This document shows, one piece after another, positions 1-8,885 of a stretch of DNA of 44,142 nt. The notes under the pieces were generated by a model. That model had not been told where the DNA came from. It worked only from the letters and a program-made list of their open reading frames with translations, and did no database searches. Both the position numbers and the translations under genes were made by a program. The stretch's first letter is position 1, and each line of letters starts with the position of its first letter. The DNA is taken from NCBI GenBank assembly GCA_037382465.1, contig JARRPX010000039.1, forward strand, positions 1 to 44,142. The letters are read 5' to 3'. This stretch comes from Anaerolineales bacterium (GTDB taxonomy: Bacteria; Chloroflexota; Anaerolineae; Anaerolineales; E44-bin32).

Positions 1-405
1 CCGGCATTGTATTGGGCGCGCTACATATTGATCGGCATGCCCATCCCCTATGGCGGCAACGACGTAATGCTGCACCCCATGGCCTGGGCCGGGTGGGCGG
101 GGCTTCTGGTGACGGCGCTCAATCTCATTCCCGCCGGCCAGCTCGATGGCGGTCACGTCGCCAACGTGCTTTTCGGGCGGCGGGCGATCAAGATGTGGCC
201 CTACATCGTGACGGCCTTGTGTCTGCTCGGCCTCGTGTGGACGGGCTGGTTTATATGGGCGGTGCTGATCTTTTTCTTGGGCCGCACCTATGCCCGACCT
301 TACGATTCGATCACCCCGCTGGACACACGCAGGAGAGCGATCGCAATATTCGGCTTGATCCTCTTCGTTTTGGTGTTCATTCCGATCCCACTGCAGATCA
401 TGTAG
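1..405 (+). CDS. M50 site-2 protease-like membrane metallopeptidase, C-terminal part (5' truncated by window)
   Basis: The reading frame is open from base 1 and ends at TAG 403-405, giving 134 visible residues; the start lies outside the window. The motif NLIPAGQLDGGH near visible residue 45 matches the NxxPxxxLDG signature of M50 (site-2 protease) enzymes, whose Asp is the third zinc ligand. The HExxH helix should lie upstream and is not visible. Several hydrophobic stretches follow, so this is an integral membrane protein with its active site in the bilayer. In the family these enzymes cut transmembrane substrates during regulated intramembrane proteolysis. The substrate here is unknown. 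It converges on the minus-strand ABC operon with a 37-bp gap. Confidence 0.8.
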   Translation, partial: PALYWARYILIGMPIPYGGNDVMLHPMAWAGWAGLLVTALNLIPAGQLDGGHVANVLFGRRAIKMWPYIVTALCLLGLVWTGWFIWAVLIFFLGRTYARPYDSITPLDTRRRAIAIFGLILFVLVFIPIPLQIM

Positions 406-442
406 CCTGCTGCGGGACGATGGGTGTGAAACACGGGGGAAA

Positions 443-1303
443 TCAGATGGCTTCCAGCGTGCCGCGGCGTTTCGCCTGCGTTTCGAACCAGCGGAACATC
501 ACGTAGCCGAGCAGGGTGTAAATAACCCCCAACAAGAGTTCGTTTGTCAAGGCAGGCAGGACCTGGATCAGGTCGGCGCCAGCGATGATGCTGCGTGCGG
601 CGGCGATGCCGCGCGTTAGGGGAAGGTAATCGGAAATGCTGCGCATCAGCGGAGGAAGGGATCCCAACGGGATGTTGGCGCCGCTCAATAACAACAAGAG
701 GAAATACATCGTGTTGTTGATGAAGAACGTATTGCGCGTGATCAGGCTGAAACATCCGAGCAGTAAGCCCATCCCCGAGGTGCTGATGGTGGTGACCAGA
801 ATAGTGACGATCAGAGCGAGGGGATCCGCCTGAGAAAGGTTCAGGCTGAAGAGCAAGACGCCCCATGCAAACCCCAGGAAGACGCCCAGCATGCCGTCGA
901 AAATATGAAAGAAGGCGCGGCCCACGATCATCGTCATGCGATTGGCCGGGGTGCCGAACAGATAGGGCAGCGTGCCCTCCCAGCGGTCGCCGCCGATGCT
1001 CATCGTGACCCCGAAGATACCGCTGAGGGCCGTCGTATGCATGGCGTTGCCGATCACGAAGAAAGTCGGATCGCTGCTGTTGGTGGCAAATTTCCCCAGG
1101 AAGACGAAAAACAGGATCTCGTTGAGGGGATTGACGACCTTGGTGGCGATGTAGTTGGCCGGACTCAACCAGCGGAAGAGCGCGATGTAGGAGAGGTAGG
1201 CGCCTTGAAAGAACAACCGCAGGTTCAGCCGCAGTTTATTCATCGCGGATACCCCCCAGGACCGGGTATCGTATAGCCAATCCGGAATCGTGAGTGCTCT
1301 CAT
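443..1303 (-). CDS. ABC-2 type transporter permease subunit (second of two)
   Basis: 286-residue integral membrane protein starting MRALTIPDW, with about six hydrophobic segments in the ABC-2 layout. The frame stays open upstream to 1735, but ATG 1301-1303 overlaps the TGA of the preceding permease (1300-1302) in an ATGA junction, which argues for translational coupling and for this start. A later in-frame ATG at 1243 (MNKLRLN) is an alternative. It is the third gene of a minus-strand operon of ATPase, permease, permease. By family analogy the two permeases form a heterodimeric channel for drug, lipid or polysaccharide export driven by the ATPase at 2097-3065. The substrate cannot be told from sequence. 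Confidence 0.82.
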   Translation of the reverse strand: MRALTIPDWLYDTRSWGVSAMNKLRLNLRLFFQGAYLSYIALFRWLSPANYIATKVVNPLNEILFFVFLGKFATNSSDPTFFVIGNAMHTTALSGIFGVTMSIGGDRWEGTLPYLFGTPANRMTMIVGRAFFHIFDGMLGVFLGFAWGVLLFSLNLSQADPLALIVTILVTTISTSGMGLLLGCFSLITRNTFFINNTMYFLLLLLSGANIPLGSLPPLMRSISDYLPLTRGIAAARSIIAGADLIQVLPALTNELLLGVIYTLLGYVMFRWFETQAKRRGTLEAI

Positions 1304-2100
1304 TGCATGCCAATCGTAGCGTCTTCGCGCACTTTGCGCAGCATAACGCGGAACAGGAGGCGCGATACGAGCAGCCCAAGAATGCTGAAGACGAGAAGCA
1401 TCATCAGGGAGAATACGATATCGGATACGGACGCACCGCCGCTGGATGCGCCGTGCAGGGCGCGTGCCGCCCAGTAAGGAGGGAGTAGGTAGCTGAAAGG
1501 CGTTGTCCAACCCGGCAGCAGGGCGATCGGAAATAGAAAGCCGGCCAAGATGTACACCGGGTATTCCAGTGCATTCTGCCATCGCTGTACACTGGGATTC
1601 AGCAGAAAGATGGGCGAGATGATCAAACCGAAACAGACGAAAGCGATAACCGTCATTGCCAGCGAAAGGACGAAGAACAACGGGTGCTCGATGGTTACCT
1701 GGTAACCAAAGACCCACGAGACGAGGGTGTAGCAAACAAACATCGAACCGAGGGATTGGGTGACGTTGGCAAGATTCTTACCAAATACGATGACCGATAC
1801 AGGTGTCGGCGTGGCAGTGATCATTTCCAGCGTTCCAGTCCAACGCTCCTGGGTAATGCTGTTACCGCTTTCGAAGAGCAGATTGGTCCACAACCCGGTC
1901 ATGCCGCTGCCGACGACGATGAAGATGATAGCCTCACTCACGCGATCCCCGATCATCCACAGCGCGAGGGTTGCAATGATCAGGGGCTGAATCAGAACAC
2001 CGAAGATGATGAACATATCGAAGACGTTCTGGCGAAATGTCATCACCGCTGCGGATTTCATCGCGCGCAGGTACTTGATTGCCAGCGATGTGCGCATCAC
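1300..2100 (-). CDS. ABC-2 type transporter permease subunit (first of two)
   Basis: 266-residue membrane protein with about six transmembrane segments; an early loop reads GMTGLWTNLLFESGNSITQE and is followed by RWTGTLEMI, a pattern common in ABC-2 permeases of the NatB/DrrB kind. The ATG overlaps the stop of the ATPase gene (ATGA, 2097-2100) and its own stop overlaps the start of the next permease, so all three genes are tightly coupled. It probably pairs with the neighbouring permease as the membrane half of an exporter. Confidence 0.82.
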   Translation of the reverse strand: MMRTSLAIKYLRAMKSAAVMTFRQNVFDMFIIFGVLIQPLIIATLALWMIGDRVSEAIIFIVVGSGMTGLWTNLLFESGNSITQERWTGTLEMITATPTPVSVIVFGKNLANVTQSLGSMFVCYTLVSWVFGYQVTIEHPLFFVLSLAMTVIAFVCFGLIISPIFLLNPSVQRWQNALEYPVYILAGFLFPIALLPGWTTPFSYLLPPYWAARALHGASSGGASVSDIVFSLMMLLVFSILGLLVSRLLFRVMLRKVREDATIGMQ

Positions 2101-3065
2101 GCACCTCCCACGAGGCGTACGTATGCGTCCTCGAGCGTGGGCTCGCGAACGACGACCTTACCGACGCGCACGCCGTCCATCGCGGCCAGCAGTTCGGGAA
2201 CGGCTTCCGACCCGATCGGAGAATGGGCGAGCAACAACTGTCTTTGATCCCGCTCCTCGACGTTGACGGTGTCGATGAACGGCAGGGTCCGCAGGCGTCT
2301 GAGAGTCTTCTCGGGTAAGCCGAAGACCTCGATCTCGATCACGGAAAGATCGCTCACCAGATCCTTGAGTCCCTTCGGCGTGTCCAGGGCGACGATATGA
2401 CCACGATCGATGACCGCGATGCGCTCGCACAACGCATCCGCCTCGAACATATAATGGGTCGTGAGCAGGATGGTTTTCTTCTCGGCCTGCAGGTTGCGGA
2501 TGACCTGACGCAGTTCACGCGCGCCGACGGGATCGAGCCCCATCGTGGGTTCGTCCAGGAAGAGCACTTCCGGATCGTGGAGCAGGGTGCGGGCGATGTG
2601 CAAACGCTGCTTCATGCCGCGAGAATAACCTTCGACGCGTTCCTGGCCTCGGTCTTTCAGCCCGACGAGATCGAGTAGATAGGGAATGCGTTCATCGCTG
2701 ACCTTTGGATCGACGTGGTACAGGCTGGCGAAGTAGCGCAGATTGTTAATCCCCGACAGGCGCCAATACAGGCCGCGCTCGCCGCCGAAAATGAAACCGA
2801 TGCGTCCGCGGATGGCGTCCGCCTGGTCGACGACGTCGTAGCCCAGCACGCGGGCCGTTCCCGACGTGGGAATGAGCAGCGTGGTCAGCATCTTTACCGT
2901 GGTCGTTTTTCCGGCGCCGTTGGGTCCAAGCATGCCGAAGAGGCTGCCTTGAGGCACGTTGAAGGAAATGCCGTCTACGGCGACGACCTCCTTGGTTTTT
3001 CTGCGGAAAATGCCGACCGTGGTTTTGAACACGCGGCGAAGATTGCTGATTTCGATGGCGTTCAC
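2097..3065 (-). CDS. ABC transporter ATP-binding protein (NatA/DrrA-like)
   Basis: 322 residues from GTG 3063-3065 (MNAIEISNLRRVF); GGAG lies six bases upstream. The frame is open to another GTG at 3086, which has a poorer ribosome site. Nucleotide-binding motifs are complete: Walker A GPNGAGKTT, signature YSRGMKQR, Walker B VLFLDEP followed by TMGLD, and the switch His in LLTTHYM. The region between Walker A and the signature (FGGERGLYWRLSGINNL) and the C-terminal ~80 residues match DrrA/NatA-type exporter ATPases. It is the first gene of the operon and energises the two downstream permeases. Confidence 0.9.
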   Translation of the reverse strand: MNAIEISNLRRVFKTTVGIFRRKTKEVVAVDGISFNVPQGSLFGMLGPNGAGKTTTVKMLTTLLIPTSGTARVLGYDVVDQADAIRGRIGFIFGGERGLYWRLSGINNLRYFASLYHVDPKVSDERIPYLLDLVGLKDRGQERVEGYSRGMKQRLHIARTLLHDPEVLFLDEPTMGLDPVGARELRQVIRNLQAEKKTILLTTHYMFEADALCERIAVIDRGHIVALDTPKGLKDLVSDLSVIEIEVFGLPEKTLRRLRTLPFIDTVNVEERDQRQLLLAHSPIGSEAVPELLAAMDGVRVGKVVVREPTLEDAYVRLVGGA

Positions 3066-3239
3066 GTGACACTCCACTACAAACACTGTTACAACAACCG
3101 TGTCGCTTTTGAGATTGTATTTCTCATTTTACCCACTAATTGTGTCAATACCTCAAATCATGGTCGAATAGAACAAAGAGATACCGCATCGCCGCGCCGC
3201 CCAGCGGTGCGCGGCACACCCGGTCGCCGCTGCAACGAT

Positions 3240-3668
3240 CTATAGTTGAGACGTGCAATGCGGGCAACGAGTTGCTTTAAGTGGAATCGTAGAGAGACAA
3301 TGCGGACACTCTTTTGTTGAAGGTGCTTCCGTTTCTTCCGGCTTCTGGAGACGGTTGGCCGTTCGGATGACCAGAAAGATGGTCAACGCGATGATCAGAA
3401 AGTTGATGATGGTATTGATGAACGTTCCGTAGTTGATCGTCGGCGCTCCGGCTGCCTGTGCGTCAGCCAGGCTGGAATAGGCAGTATCCGACAGATTGAT
3501 GTACAGCGAACTGAAATCGACCTTTCCGAAGAGCAGTCCGATGGGTGGCATGAGGATGTCATTAACGAGGGAAGTCACGATACCGCCGAACGCGCCTCCG
3601 ATGATGACAGCGACGGCCAAATCGAGAACATTTCCTCGCATCAAGAAATCCTTGAATTCCTTCAACAT
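3240..3668 (-). CDS. mscL: Large-conductance mechanosensitive channel MscL with C-terminal zinc ribbon
   Basis: 142 residues. The N-terminus [20 protein letters not shown] is the classic MscL amphipathic helix and TM1 entry; TM2 spans about residues 84-103. The protein forms a pentameric tension-gated pore that releases solutes on hypo-osmotic shock. AGGAGAA lies before the ATG. After TM2, where many MscL proteins have a charged helical bundle, this one ends in CPHC-x10-CPHC (C121, C124, C135, C138), a small zinc-ribbon-like motif. The gene is monocistronic on the minus strand. A GC-rich inverted repeat (3191-3215) lies downstream without a T-tract. Confidence 0.93.
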   Translation of the reverse strand: MLKEFKDFLMRGNVLDLAVAVIIGGAFGGIVTSLVNDILMPPIGLLFGKVDFSSLYINLSDTAYSSLADAQAAGAPTINYGTFINTIINFLIIALTIFLVIRTANRLQKPEETEAPSTKECPHCLSTIPLKATRCPHCTSQL

Positions 3669-3790
3669 AATTATTCTCCTGGATGGCGTAAGTTCAATGA
3701 CTTTCCTGGATTGCTTTGGAAAAATTTCTCGGGATGATTTCTTTTTCCGTAACGAGTTAACGATCAGTCCTCTTTATTTTCTACTCCGTC

Positions 3791-4030
3791 TCATTTCCGC
3801 CACTTCGTGTTTACGTCACCCGCCAGGTCACCCAGAAACAATGGTTCCAGGAGTGAGATGGCGCTGGCGAAGAGTCCGATACAACCCAAAATAACGCCGT
3901 ACGTCGCGCCGGTTATCAGTCCCTCCTTAACTGCGATGAGAAAGCCAATCAATCCCAAGCCGGCGATCCCCGCGCCGAAGGTGATCAGCGTGTTGCGAAG
4001 AATCGCTTTGAGAAACGCTTTCCAATTCAT
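3791..4030 (-). CDS. Small two-helix membrane protein of unknown function
   Basis: 79 residues from ATG 4028-4030 (MNWKAFLKAILRN), with AAGG upstream; the frame extends to 4126 but those extra residues look non-coding. Two hydrophobic, glycine-rich segments (about residues 12-35 and 39-62) suggest a small integral membrane protein. I do not recognise a family. It lies upstream of mscL on the same strand with a 122-bp gap, so co-transcription is possible. Confidence 0.55.
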   Translation of the reverse strand: MNWKAFLKAILRNTLITFGAGIAGLGLIGFLIAVKEGLITGATYGVILGCIGLFASAISLLEPLFLGDLAGDVNTKWRK

Positions 4031-4192
4031 GCCTTCGTTACCTTTTTTACTGAGGAGAGATTGCGTGTAGTAATGTAGATCGGATACTCGAGAAGAGAAT
4101 GACATTCCACACCGGTGCTTACGCACAGACCAGGGCGGAGCTGTGAACTAAAAACTCACGGCCGCCATTCCGGCGAACCGTGATGATGAAGG

Positions 4193-4267
4193 TCGGGGCG
4201 GCCGGATTTGAACCGGCGACCTCACGGACCCGAACCGTGCGCTCTAGCCGGGCTGAGCCACGCCCCG
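4193..4267 (-). tRNA. tRNA-Pro (anticodon CGG)
   Basis: On the minus strand a full cloverleaf can be folded: acceptor stem CGGGGCG/CGCCCCG, D-stem GCTC/GAGC, anticodon stem CACGG/CCGTG around loop TTCGGGT (anticodon CGG, reading CCG), and T-stem GCCGG/CCGGC around loop TTCAAAT. The discriminator base is A. CCA is not encoded. Length is 75 nt with no intron. Confidence 0.95.
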
Positions 4268-4356
4268 ATTGGCTGTAGTGTACCGCTCTTTCGAAAGCAG
4301 GTCAACGCAATTTGAAAAGCGAAAGGGCTGCTCTGTGCCGCTGCGAGTGCGGCGCC

Positions 4357-5640
4357 TCACTCAGCCATGAAGACACTGGCGGCTGTCAGGTCTCGAGAAG
4401 ATTTGATGGGCAGGGCGAAGCAGAACAAACTGCCGGTTCCTTCGCGGCTTTCGCACCATATTTCCCCATCATGCAGCTCGACCATGGCGCGTGCAATGGA
4501 AAGACCCAGGCCCATACCACCGTGCTTGCGGGTGAGGTGAGATTCCACCTGGTAGAAACGGTCGAAAATACGTTCGATGTCGGCGGCCGGAATGCCGATT
4601 CCCGTGTCGACGATGAACACCTTGACTTTATCCCCCGCGCGCTCCGCTTTGATCCCCACCTGGCCGTTGGGGTCGGTGAAGATGACTGCGTTCTGCACGA
4701 TGTTGGACAAAGCCACGTCGATCTTTTCCCGCTCGCCGTCGATGGTCAACGTGTCTCCGTCCGGAACGTCATAGCTGAGATGGATCTTCTTCGCCGCCGC
4801 CACTTCTCGAAACCGCCCGGCCACTTCTTCCACCAGGGCGCTCATGGAGAATTCGGTGTTGCGGATTCTGGCGAGCCCCTCTTCTTTCTGCGCGATTGCC
4901 GACAGATCTTCGATGATCGACTTCAGGCGCATCGCGCTGCGGATGATGACTTCCATTTGATCGCTGAGGCCCTCACCGACGGTTTCCTTTAAAAAGGTAG
5001 CATGTCCGAGGATCAAACCCAGCGGCGTTCGCAACTCGTGGGAGGCGATGGCGATGAAGTCTGATTTCATGCGGTCCAGGTTGCGCAGATTGGCGTTCGA
5101 TTCTTGTAGTTTTCGTCCCAGGTCGGCGATGCGGATGGCCAGCGCAGTGTGGGCGCCGATGATCTCTAGTATCGCCAGATCATCTTCGGTATAATTGCTC
5201 TCGTCCTTTTTGTTGATCGCTTCGAGAACTCCGACGGTAACTTGTTCGACGACCAATGGGACGGCCATGATCGAATGGGTTTGAAAAGCGAGTCTTCGAT
5301 CGATCTCACGAAAGACGCGCGGGTCGTCTTCTGCATCCTGAATGACGAGAGGCATTGCGGTCGTGAAGACGTGGCCGGCAACGCTCGCATCGAGCGGAAC
5401 GCTCGTCTTGAGCAGCCTTAGACGCTTGTTGTTTGCGACGGCCTGAAAGCGAAGATCGCTGGACGTGCGATCATAGAGCAGAATGGAAGCTTCGTTGCTG
5501 TCGGTCAACTCGCAGGCGACAATGGTGATCTTGTTCAACATTGCGGGAAGATCTTCCATAGATGCGATGTTGCGGCTCAATTCGAGAATACGTTTCAACT
5601 TCTGAGATGAGTGGGTGACGGCTACATTTTCCGATGACAT
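4357..5640 (-). CDS. GAF-domain sensor histidine kinase (cytoplasmic)
   Basis: 427 residues from ATG 5638-5640 (MSSENVAVTHSS), with AAAGGA upstream. The open frame continues to 6030 but would overlap the inositol-phosphate synthase gene. Order: GAF sensor (about 30-175), short coiled coil, HisKA with SHELRTPL (phospho-acceptor H201), N-box Asn 313, and ATP lid DTGIGIP (345) and GMGLGL (375). No transmembrane segment is visible, so it senses an intracellular or diffusible signal through GAF. No response regulator is adjacent; it is an orphan kinase here, divergent from the inositol-phosphate synthase. Confidence 0.9.
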   Translation of the reverse strand: MSSENVAVTHSSQKLKRILELSRNIASMEDLPAMLNKITIVACELTDSNEASILLYDRTSSDLRFQAVANNKRLRLLKTSVPLDASVAGHVFTTAMPLVIQDAEDDPRVFREIDRRLAFQTHSIMAVPLVVEQVTVGVLEAINKKDESNYTEDDLAILEIIGAHTALAIRIADLGRKLQESNANLRNLDRMKSDFIAIASHELRTPLGLILGHATFLKETVGEGLSDQMEVIIRSAMRLKSIIEDLSAIAQKEEGLARIRNTEFSMSALVEEVAGRFREVAAAKKIHLSYDVPDGDTLTIDGEREKIDVALSNIVQNAVIFTDPNGQVGIKAERAGDKVKVFIVDTGIGIPAADIERIFDRFYQVESHLTRKHGGMGLGLSIARAMVELHDGEIWCESREGTGSLFCFALPIKSSRDLTAASVFMAE

Positions 5641-5781
5641 CCGTTCGATCCTTTCGCCTTGCGCCGATTTTAGCACAGCCGACCATCCTGGAAAAATTAC
5701 AGTTGGCTTACGTTGAGCGCAGACGATCCCACATACGGAGATCCAGGCCGAATGACTTCGGTCTGAAATAAGGAGGTAGGT

Positions 5782-6882
5782 ATGCCAGGCAGTAAGAAGG
5801 TACGTGTTGCGATCATCGGTATCGGCAACTGTGCCTCGGCTCTCGTGCAAGGGGTTCAGTATTACCGCAAGGCCAAGAAGACCGACCGGGTTCCCGGAAT
5901 CATGCACGTCGAGCTCGGGGGGTATCACATCAACGACATCGAATTTACGGCCGCGTTCGACGTCGTCAAGAGCAAAGTGGGTTTGGATTTGAGTGAAGCG
6001 GTCTTCGCCCACCCGAACAATACGGTTCACTTCTGCGACCTCCCGAACATGGGGGTACCCGTCTCACGAGGCATGACCCACGATGGGATCGGGAAATATC
6101 TCTCTCAGGTCGTCGAGAAGGCGCCCGGCCCCACGGATGACATCGTTGGGATCCTGAAAGATACGAAAACGGACATCGTGGTGAGTTATCTGCCGGTGGG
6201 ATCCGAAATGGCGACCAAGTGGTACGTCGAACAGATCCTTGAAGCGGGCTGCGCATTCGTCAACTGCGTGCCCGTTTTCATCGCCAGCTCGGACTACTGG
6301 GTCGGCCGCTTCGAGGAGAAGGGCCTCCCATTGATCGGCGACGACATCAAGAGTCAGGTCGGAGCGACGATCACCCACCGTGTCTTAACTTCCCTGTTCC
6401 TCGATCGTGGCGTGCACATCGACCGCACCTACCAGTTGAACTTCGGGGGGAACATGGACTTCTACAACATGTTGGAGCGCGAGCGCCTGGAGTCGAAGAA
6501 GATCTCGAAGACGGGTGCGGTGACCAGTTTGCTGCCCTACAAGATGCCCGATGAAAATATACACGTCGGACCGAGTGATTACGTGCCCTGGTTGACCGAT
6601 CGCAAATGGTGCCATATCCGCATGGAAGGAACGACGTTCGGGGACCTGCCTTTGAACCTGGAGTTGAAGCTTGAAGTGTGGGACTCCCCCAACTCTGCCG
6701 GTGTAGTGATCGACGCCGTGCGTTGTGCGAAACTGGCCCTCGACCGAGGCCTGTCCGGGCCGATACTGGCACCGGCATCCTATTTCATGAAGACGCCGCC
6801 GAAGCAGTACACCGACGACGTCGCCCGCCAGATGACGGAGGATTTCATACAGGGAAGGCCCACGGCGGCCGATGCGAGTTAA
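5782..6882 (+). CDS. ino1: myo-inositol-1-phosphate synthase (INO1 family)
   Basis: 366 residues; AAGGAGG sits a few bases before ATG. The N-terminal Rossmann motif [12 protein letters not shown] binds NAD, and later motifs ([24 protein letters not shown]) match the short prokaryotic form of this isomerase. It converts glucose-6-phosphate to 1L-myo-inositol-1-phosphate through an NAD-dependent oxidation, aldol cyclisation and reduction. The product feeds phosphatidylinositol-type lipids or inositol solutes. In bacteria this form is best known from actinobacteria, archaea and thermophiles. It is transcribed alone, with the alcohol dehydrogenase starting 103 bp downstream. Confidence 0.93.
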   Translation: MPGSKKVRVAIIGIGNCASALVQGVQYYRKAKKTDRVPGIMHVELGGYHINDIEFTAAFDVVKSKVGLDLSEAVFAHPNNTVHFCDLPNMGVPVSRGMTHDGIGKYLSQVVEKAPGPTDDIVGILKDTKTDIVVSYLPVGSEMATKWYVEQILEAGCAFVNCVPVFIASSDYWVGRFEEKGLPLIGDDIKSQVGATITHRVLTSLFLDRGVHIDRTYQLNFGGNMDFYNMLERERLESKKISKTGAVTSLLPYKMPDENIHVGPSDYVPWLTDRKWCHIRMEGTTFGDLPLNLELKLEVWDSPNSAGVVIDAVRCAKLALDRGLSGPILAPASYFMKTPPKQYTDDVARQMTEDFIQGRPTAADAS

Positions 6883-6985
6883 AAAAGCTGCAGAATGATC
6901 CGCTGCCTTCGGAGGCTTTGTCTTCCGATTAGCCAGCATCAGGCGTGAGGTGCGGGGGCTTTCCTTGAATACAGGCAGGTGTGCC

Positions 6986-7981
6986 ATGAAAGCCATGCGT
7001 TTAAACCAACCGGCCCCGATCGAGGATCGACCCCTCGAGCTGGTCGAGGTCGAAAAACCGCAGCCAGGGCCAGGCCAACTTCTCGTTCAAGTGCACGCCT
7101 GCGGTGTTTGCCGCACCGACCTGCACACCGTGGAAGGGGAAATCACGCCGCCGAAGTACCCCATCATTATCGGGCATCAAATCGTTGGCACTGTAGAAAG
7201 CGCTGCGGATGACGTCGAGGGTTGGGAGCCGGGGGATCGTGTGGGCATTCCCTGGCTGCATCGAGCTTGTGGGAAGTGCTTTTATTGTGAATCGGGCTTC
7301 GAGAATCTTTGCGAACTCGCCGAGTTCACCGGTTTCGACGTCGATGGCGGCTATGCGGAGTGGACTTTATCGGATGCCAGCTACTCCTTGCCGCTCCCCA
7401 AATCGCTGGAAGATCCACTGATCGCACCACTGCTCTGCGCCGGGATCATCGGATATCGTTCCTTGCGCAAGTCGGATTTGAATCCGGGAGAACGGCTGGG
7501 GCTGGTTGGTTTCGGTGCCAGCGCACATCTGGCCATTCAAGTCGCAACTCATTGGGGTTGTGATGTGTCCGTCTTCACCCGCAGCGAGGGGCATCGCCGC
7601 TTGGCCAGTAAACTGGGCGCCGCCTGGGTCGGTGGTATCGACGACGAAATCTCCGGGAAGTTGGATCGCGCCGTTCTATTCGCGCCTGTCGGCAATCTCG
7701 TCCCAGTGATTCTGGAGAAATTGCGCCGCGGGGGAACGCTGGCGATCAACGCCATCTACATGAGTCCCATTCCCAAGATGGATTACGATCTCATTTACGA
7801 CGAACGCACGTTGCGCAGCGTGGCCAACGCAACCTACCAGGATGGGATCGAATTCATGCAATTGGCCGATGAGATACCGTTCGAGATCTCGATCCAGAAG
7901 TATGCCCTTCGGGATGCCAACCAGGCACTCTTGGACTTGAAACATAGCCGGATCGATGGTGCAGGAGTGTTAATCATTTGA
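6986..7981 (+). CDS. Zinc-dependent alcohol dehydrogenase (MDR superfamily)
   Basis: 331 residues from ATG 6986 (MKAMRLNQPAP). The GroES-like half has the catalytic-zinc region CGVCRTDLH and GHQIVG, and a structural-zinc lobe CGKCFYCESGFENLC (four Cys). The Rossmann half has GFGASAHLAIQVA in the dinucleotide-binding position. It probably oxidises a primary alcohol or reduces an aldehyde with NAD(P)H; the substrate is not defined by sequence. The TGA (7979-7981) overlaps the TTG start of the DUF72 gene, so the two are translationally coupled. Confidence 0.88.
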   Translation: MKAMRLNQPAPIEDRPLELVEVEKPQPGPGQLLVQVHACGVCRTDLHTVEGEITPPKYPIIIGHQIVGTVESAADDVEGWEPGDRVGIPWLHRACGKCFYCESGFENLCELAEFTGFDVDGGYAEWTLSDASYSLPLPKSLEDPLIAPLLCAGIIGYRSLRKSDLNPGERLGLVGFGASAHLAIQVATHWGCDVSVFTRSEGHRRLASKLGAAWVGGIDDEISGKLDRAVLFAPVGNLVPVILEKLRRGGTLAINAIYMSPIPKMDYDLIYDERTLRSVANATYQDGIEFMQLADEIPFEISIQKYALRDANQALLDLKHSRIDGAGVLII

Positions 7982-8742
7982 TCCGTCTGGGGACTTCCGG
8001 TTTTTCGTACGACGATTGGATCGGCCCGGTGTATCCCCGGGACATGCCGCGCATCCAGTGGCTGCCTTACTACGCCACGATGTTCAATACCGTCGAACTG
8101 AACGTGACTTATTACCGGGTCCCCTCATGGAAAGTGGTGAAAGGTTGGGTTGAACGGACGCCTGCGGAGTTTCTGTTCACTGTCAAAGCGCACCGCAGTT
8201 TGACGCACGAACGCGAGGAACCTGATTTCGGCCAATTTCAGGCCGGCATCACGCCGTTGATCGAAGCGGGAAAGCTGGCCTGCATCCTGGTTCAATTCCC
8301 TCATTCGTTCCGGCCCAATCCGGAAAACCGGGATTACCTGGGCACCGTCCGGGAAGGTCTGGCTGACCTGTCCCTGGTAATCGAATTCAGGAACAGCGAT
8401 TGGGTCACGGAAGCCACGTTCGCGTTGTTGGAATCCCTCGACCTTGGGTTTTGCTGTGTAGACGAACCGGACCTGAAAGGATTGATGCCTTCCATCGTGC
8501 GTGCCACGGGACCGGTGGCTTACGTGCGCTTTCACGGACGGAATGCTGCACACTGGTGGCAGCACGAGCACGCCTGGGAACGCTACGACTACACGTACGA
8601 CGAATCCGAGTTGGCTGAATGGATCCCCAAACTGCGTGCCCTGGACTCCGCTGCTCCACTTACCCTGGTGTATGCCAACAATCACTACCGCGGACAAAGC
8701 GTGGATACGCTCCGCAAGCTGGAATCGCTCCTGGTTGGATAG
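7978..8742 (+). CDS. DUF72 domain protein (TIM-barrel fold, function unknown)
   Basis: 254 residues with a TTG start at 7978-7980 that overlaps the upstream stop (TTGA); GGAG lies about nine bases before it. The opening IRLGTSGFSYDDWIGPVYP, then FNTVELNVTYYRVPS and the late segment YVRFHGRNA are hallmark DUF72 (YecE-like) blocks. The family has a TIM-barrel structure and has been discussed as nuclease- or sugar-isomerase-like, but no biochemical role is settled. Coupling to an alcohol dehydrogenase is the only local clue. Confidence 0.88.
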   Translation: MIRLGTSGFSYDDWIGPVYPRDMPRIQWLPYYATMFNTVELNVTYYRVPSWKVVKGWVERTPAEFLFTVKAHRSLTHEREEPDFGQFQAGITPLIEAGKLACILVQFPHSFRPNPENRDYLGTVREGLADLSLVIEFRNSDWVTEATFALLESLDLGFCCVDEPDLKGLMPSIVRATGPVAYVRFHGRNAAHWWQHEHAWERYDYTYDESELAEWIPKLRALDSAAPLTLVYANNHYRGQSVDTLRKLESLLVG

Positions 8743-8780
8743 CGACGCGGGGTCTTCAGGCGGCCAACTGCCGTCGAAGA

Positions 8781-8810
8781 TTGTGATCGTAAAGGGGCGA
8801 ATGGTATAAT
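8781..8810 (+). promoter_or_regulatory. Probable sigma-70 promoter of yebC-ruvC-ruvA
   Basis: TTGTGA (8781-8786), an 18-bp spacer and TATAAT (8805-8810) lie 75 bp upstream of the yebC ATG. It is the only strong promoter-like pair in the gap after the DUF72 gene, so it marks a new transcription unit. Confidence 0.5.
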
Positions 8811-8885
8811 GAAGCCGATATCCTCGGAGAGGGATCTCCAGCACTAATGGATCGATCGACGTGCTTTACGATGGAAGGGTGAACG

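Noticed and set aside
1304-1735. N-terminal extension of the second ABC permease
   Set aside because: It lies within the first permease gene; the ATGA overlap at 1300-1303 gives a better start.
3191-3215. GC-rich inverted repeat (GCCGCGC/GCGCGGC) as the mscL terminator
   Set aside because: No T-tract follows on the minus strand, so it is not a convincing intrinsic terminator.
5641-6030. N-terminal extension of the GAF kinase
   Set aside because: It would overlap the well-supported inositol-phosphate synthase on the other strand; ATG 5640 has a ribosome site and matches the expected start of the kinase.
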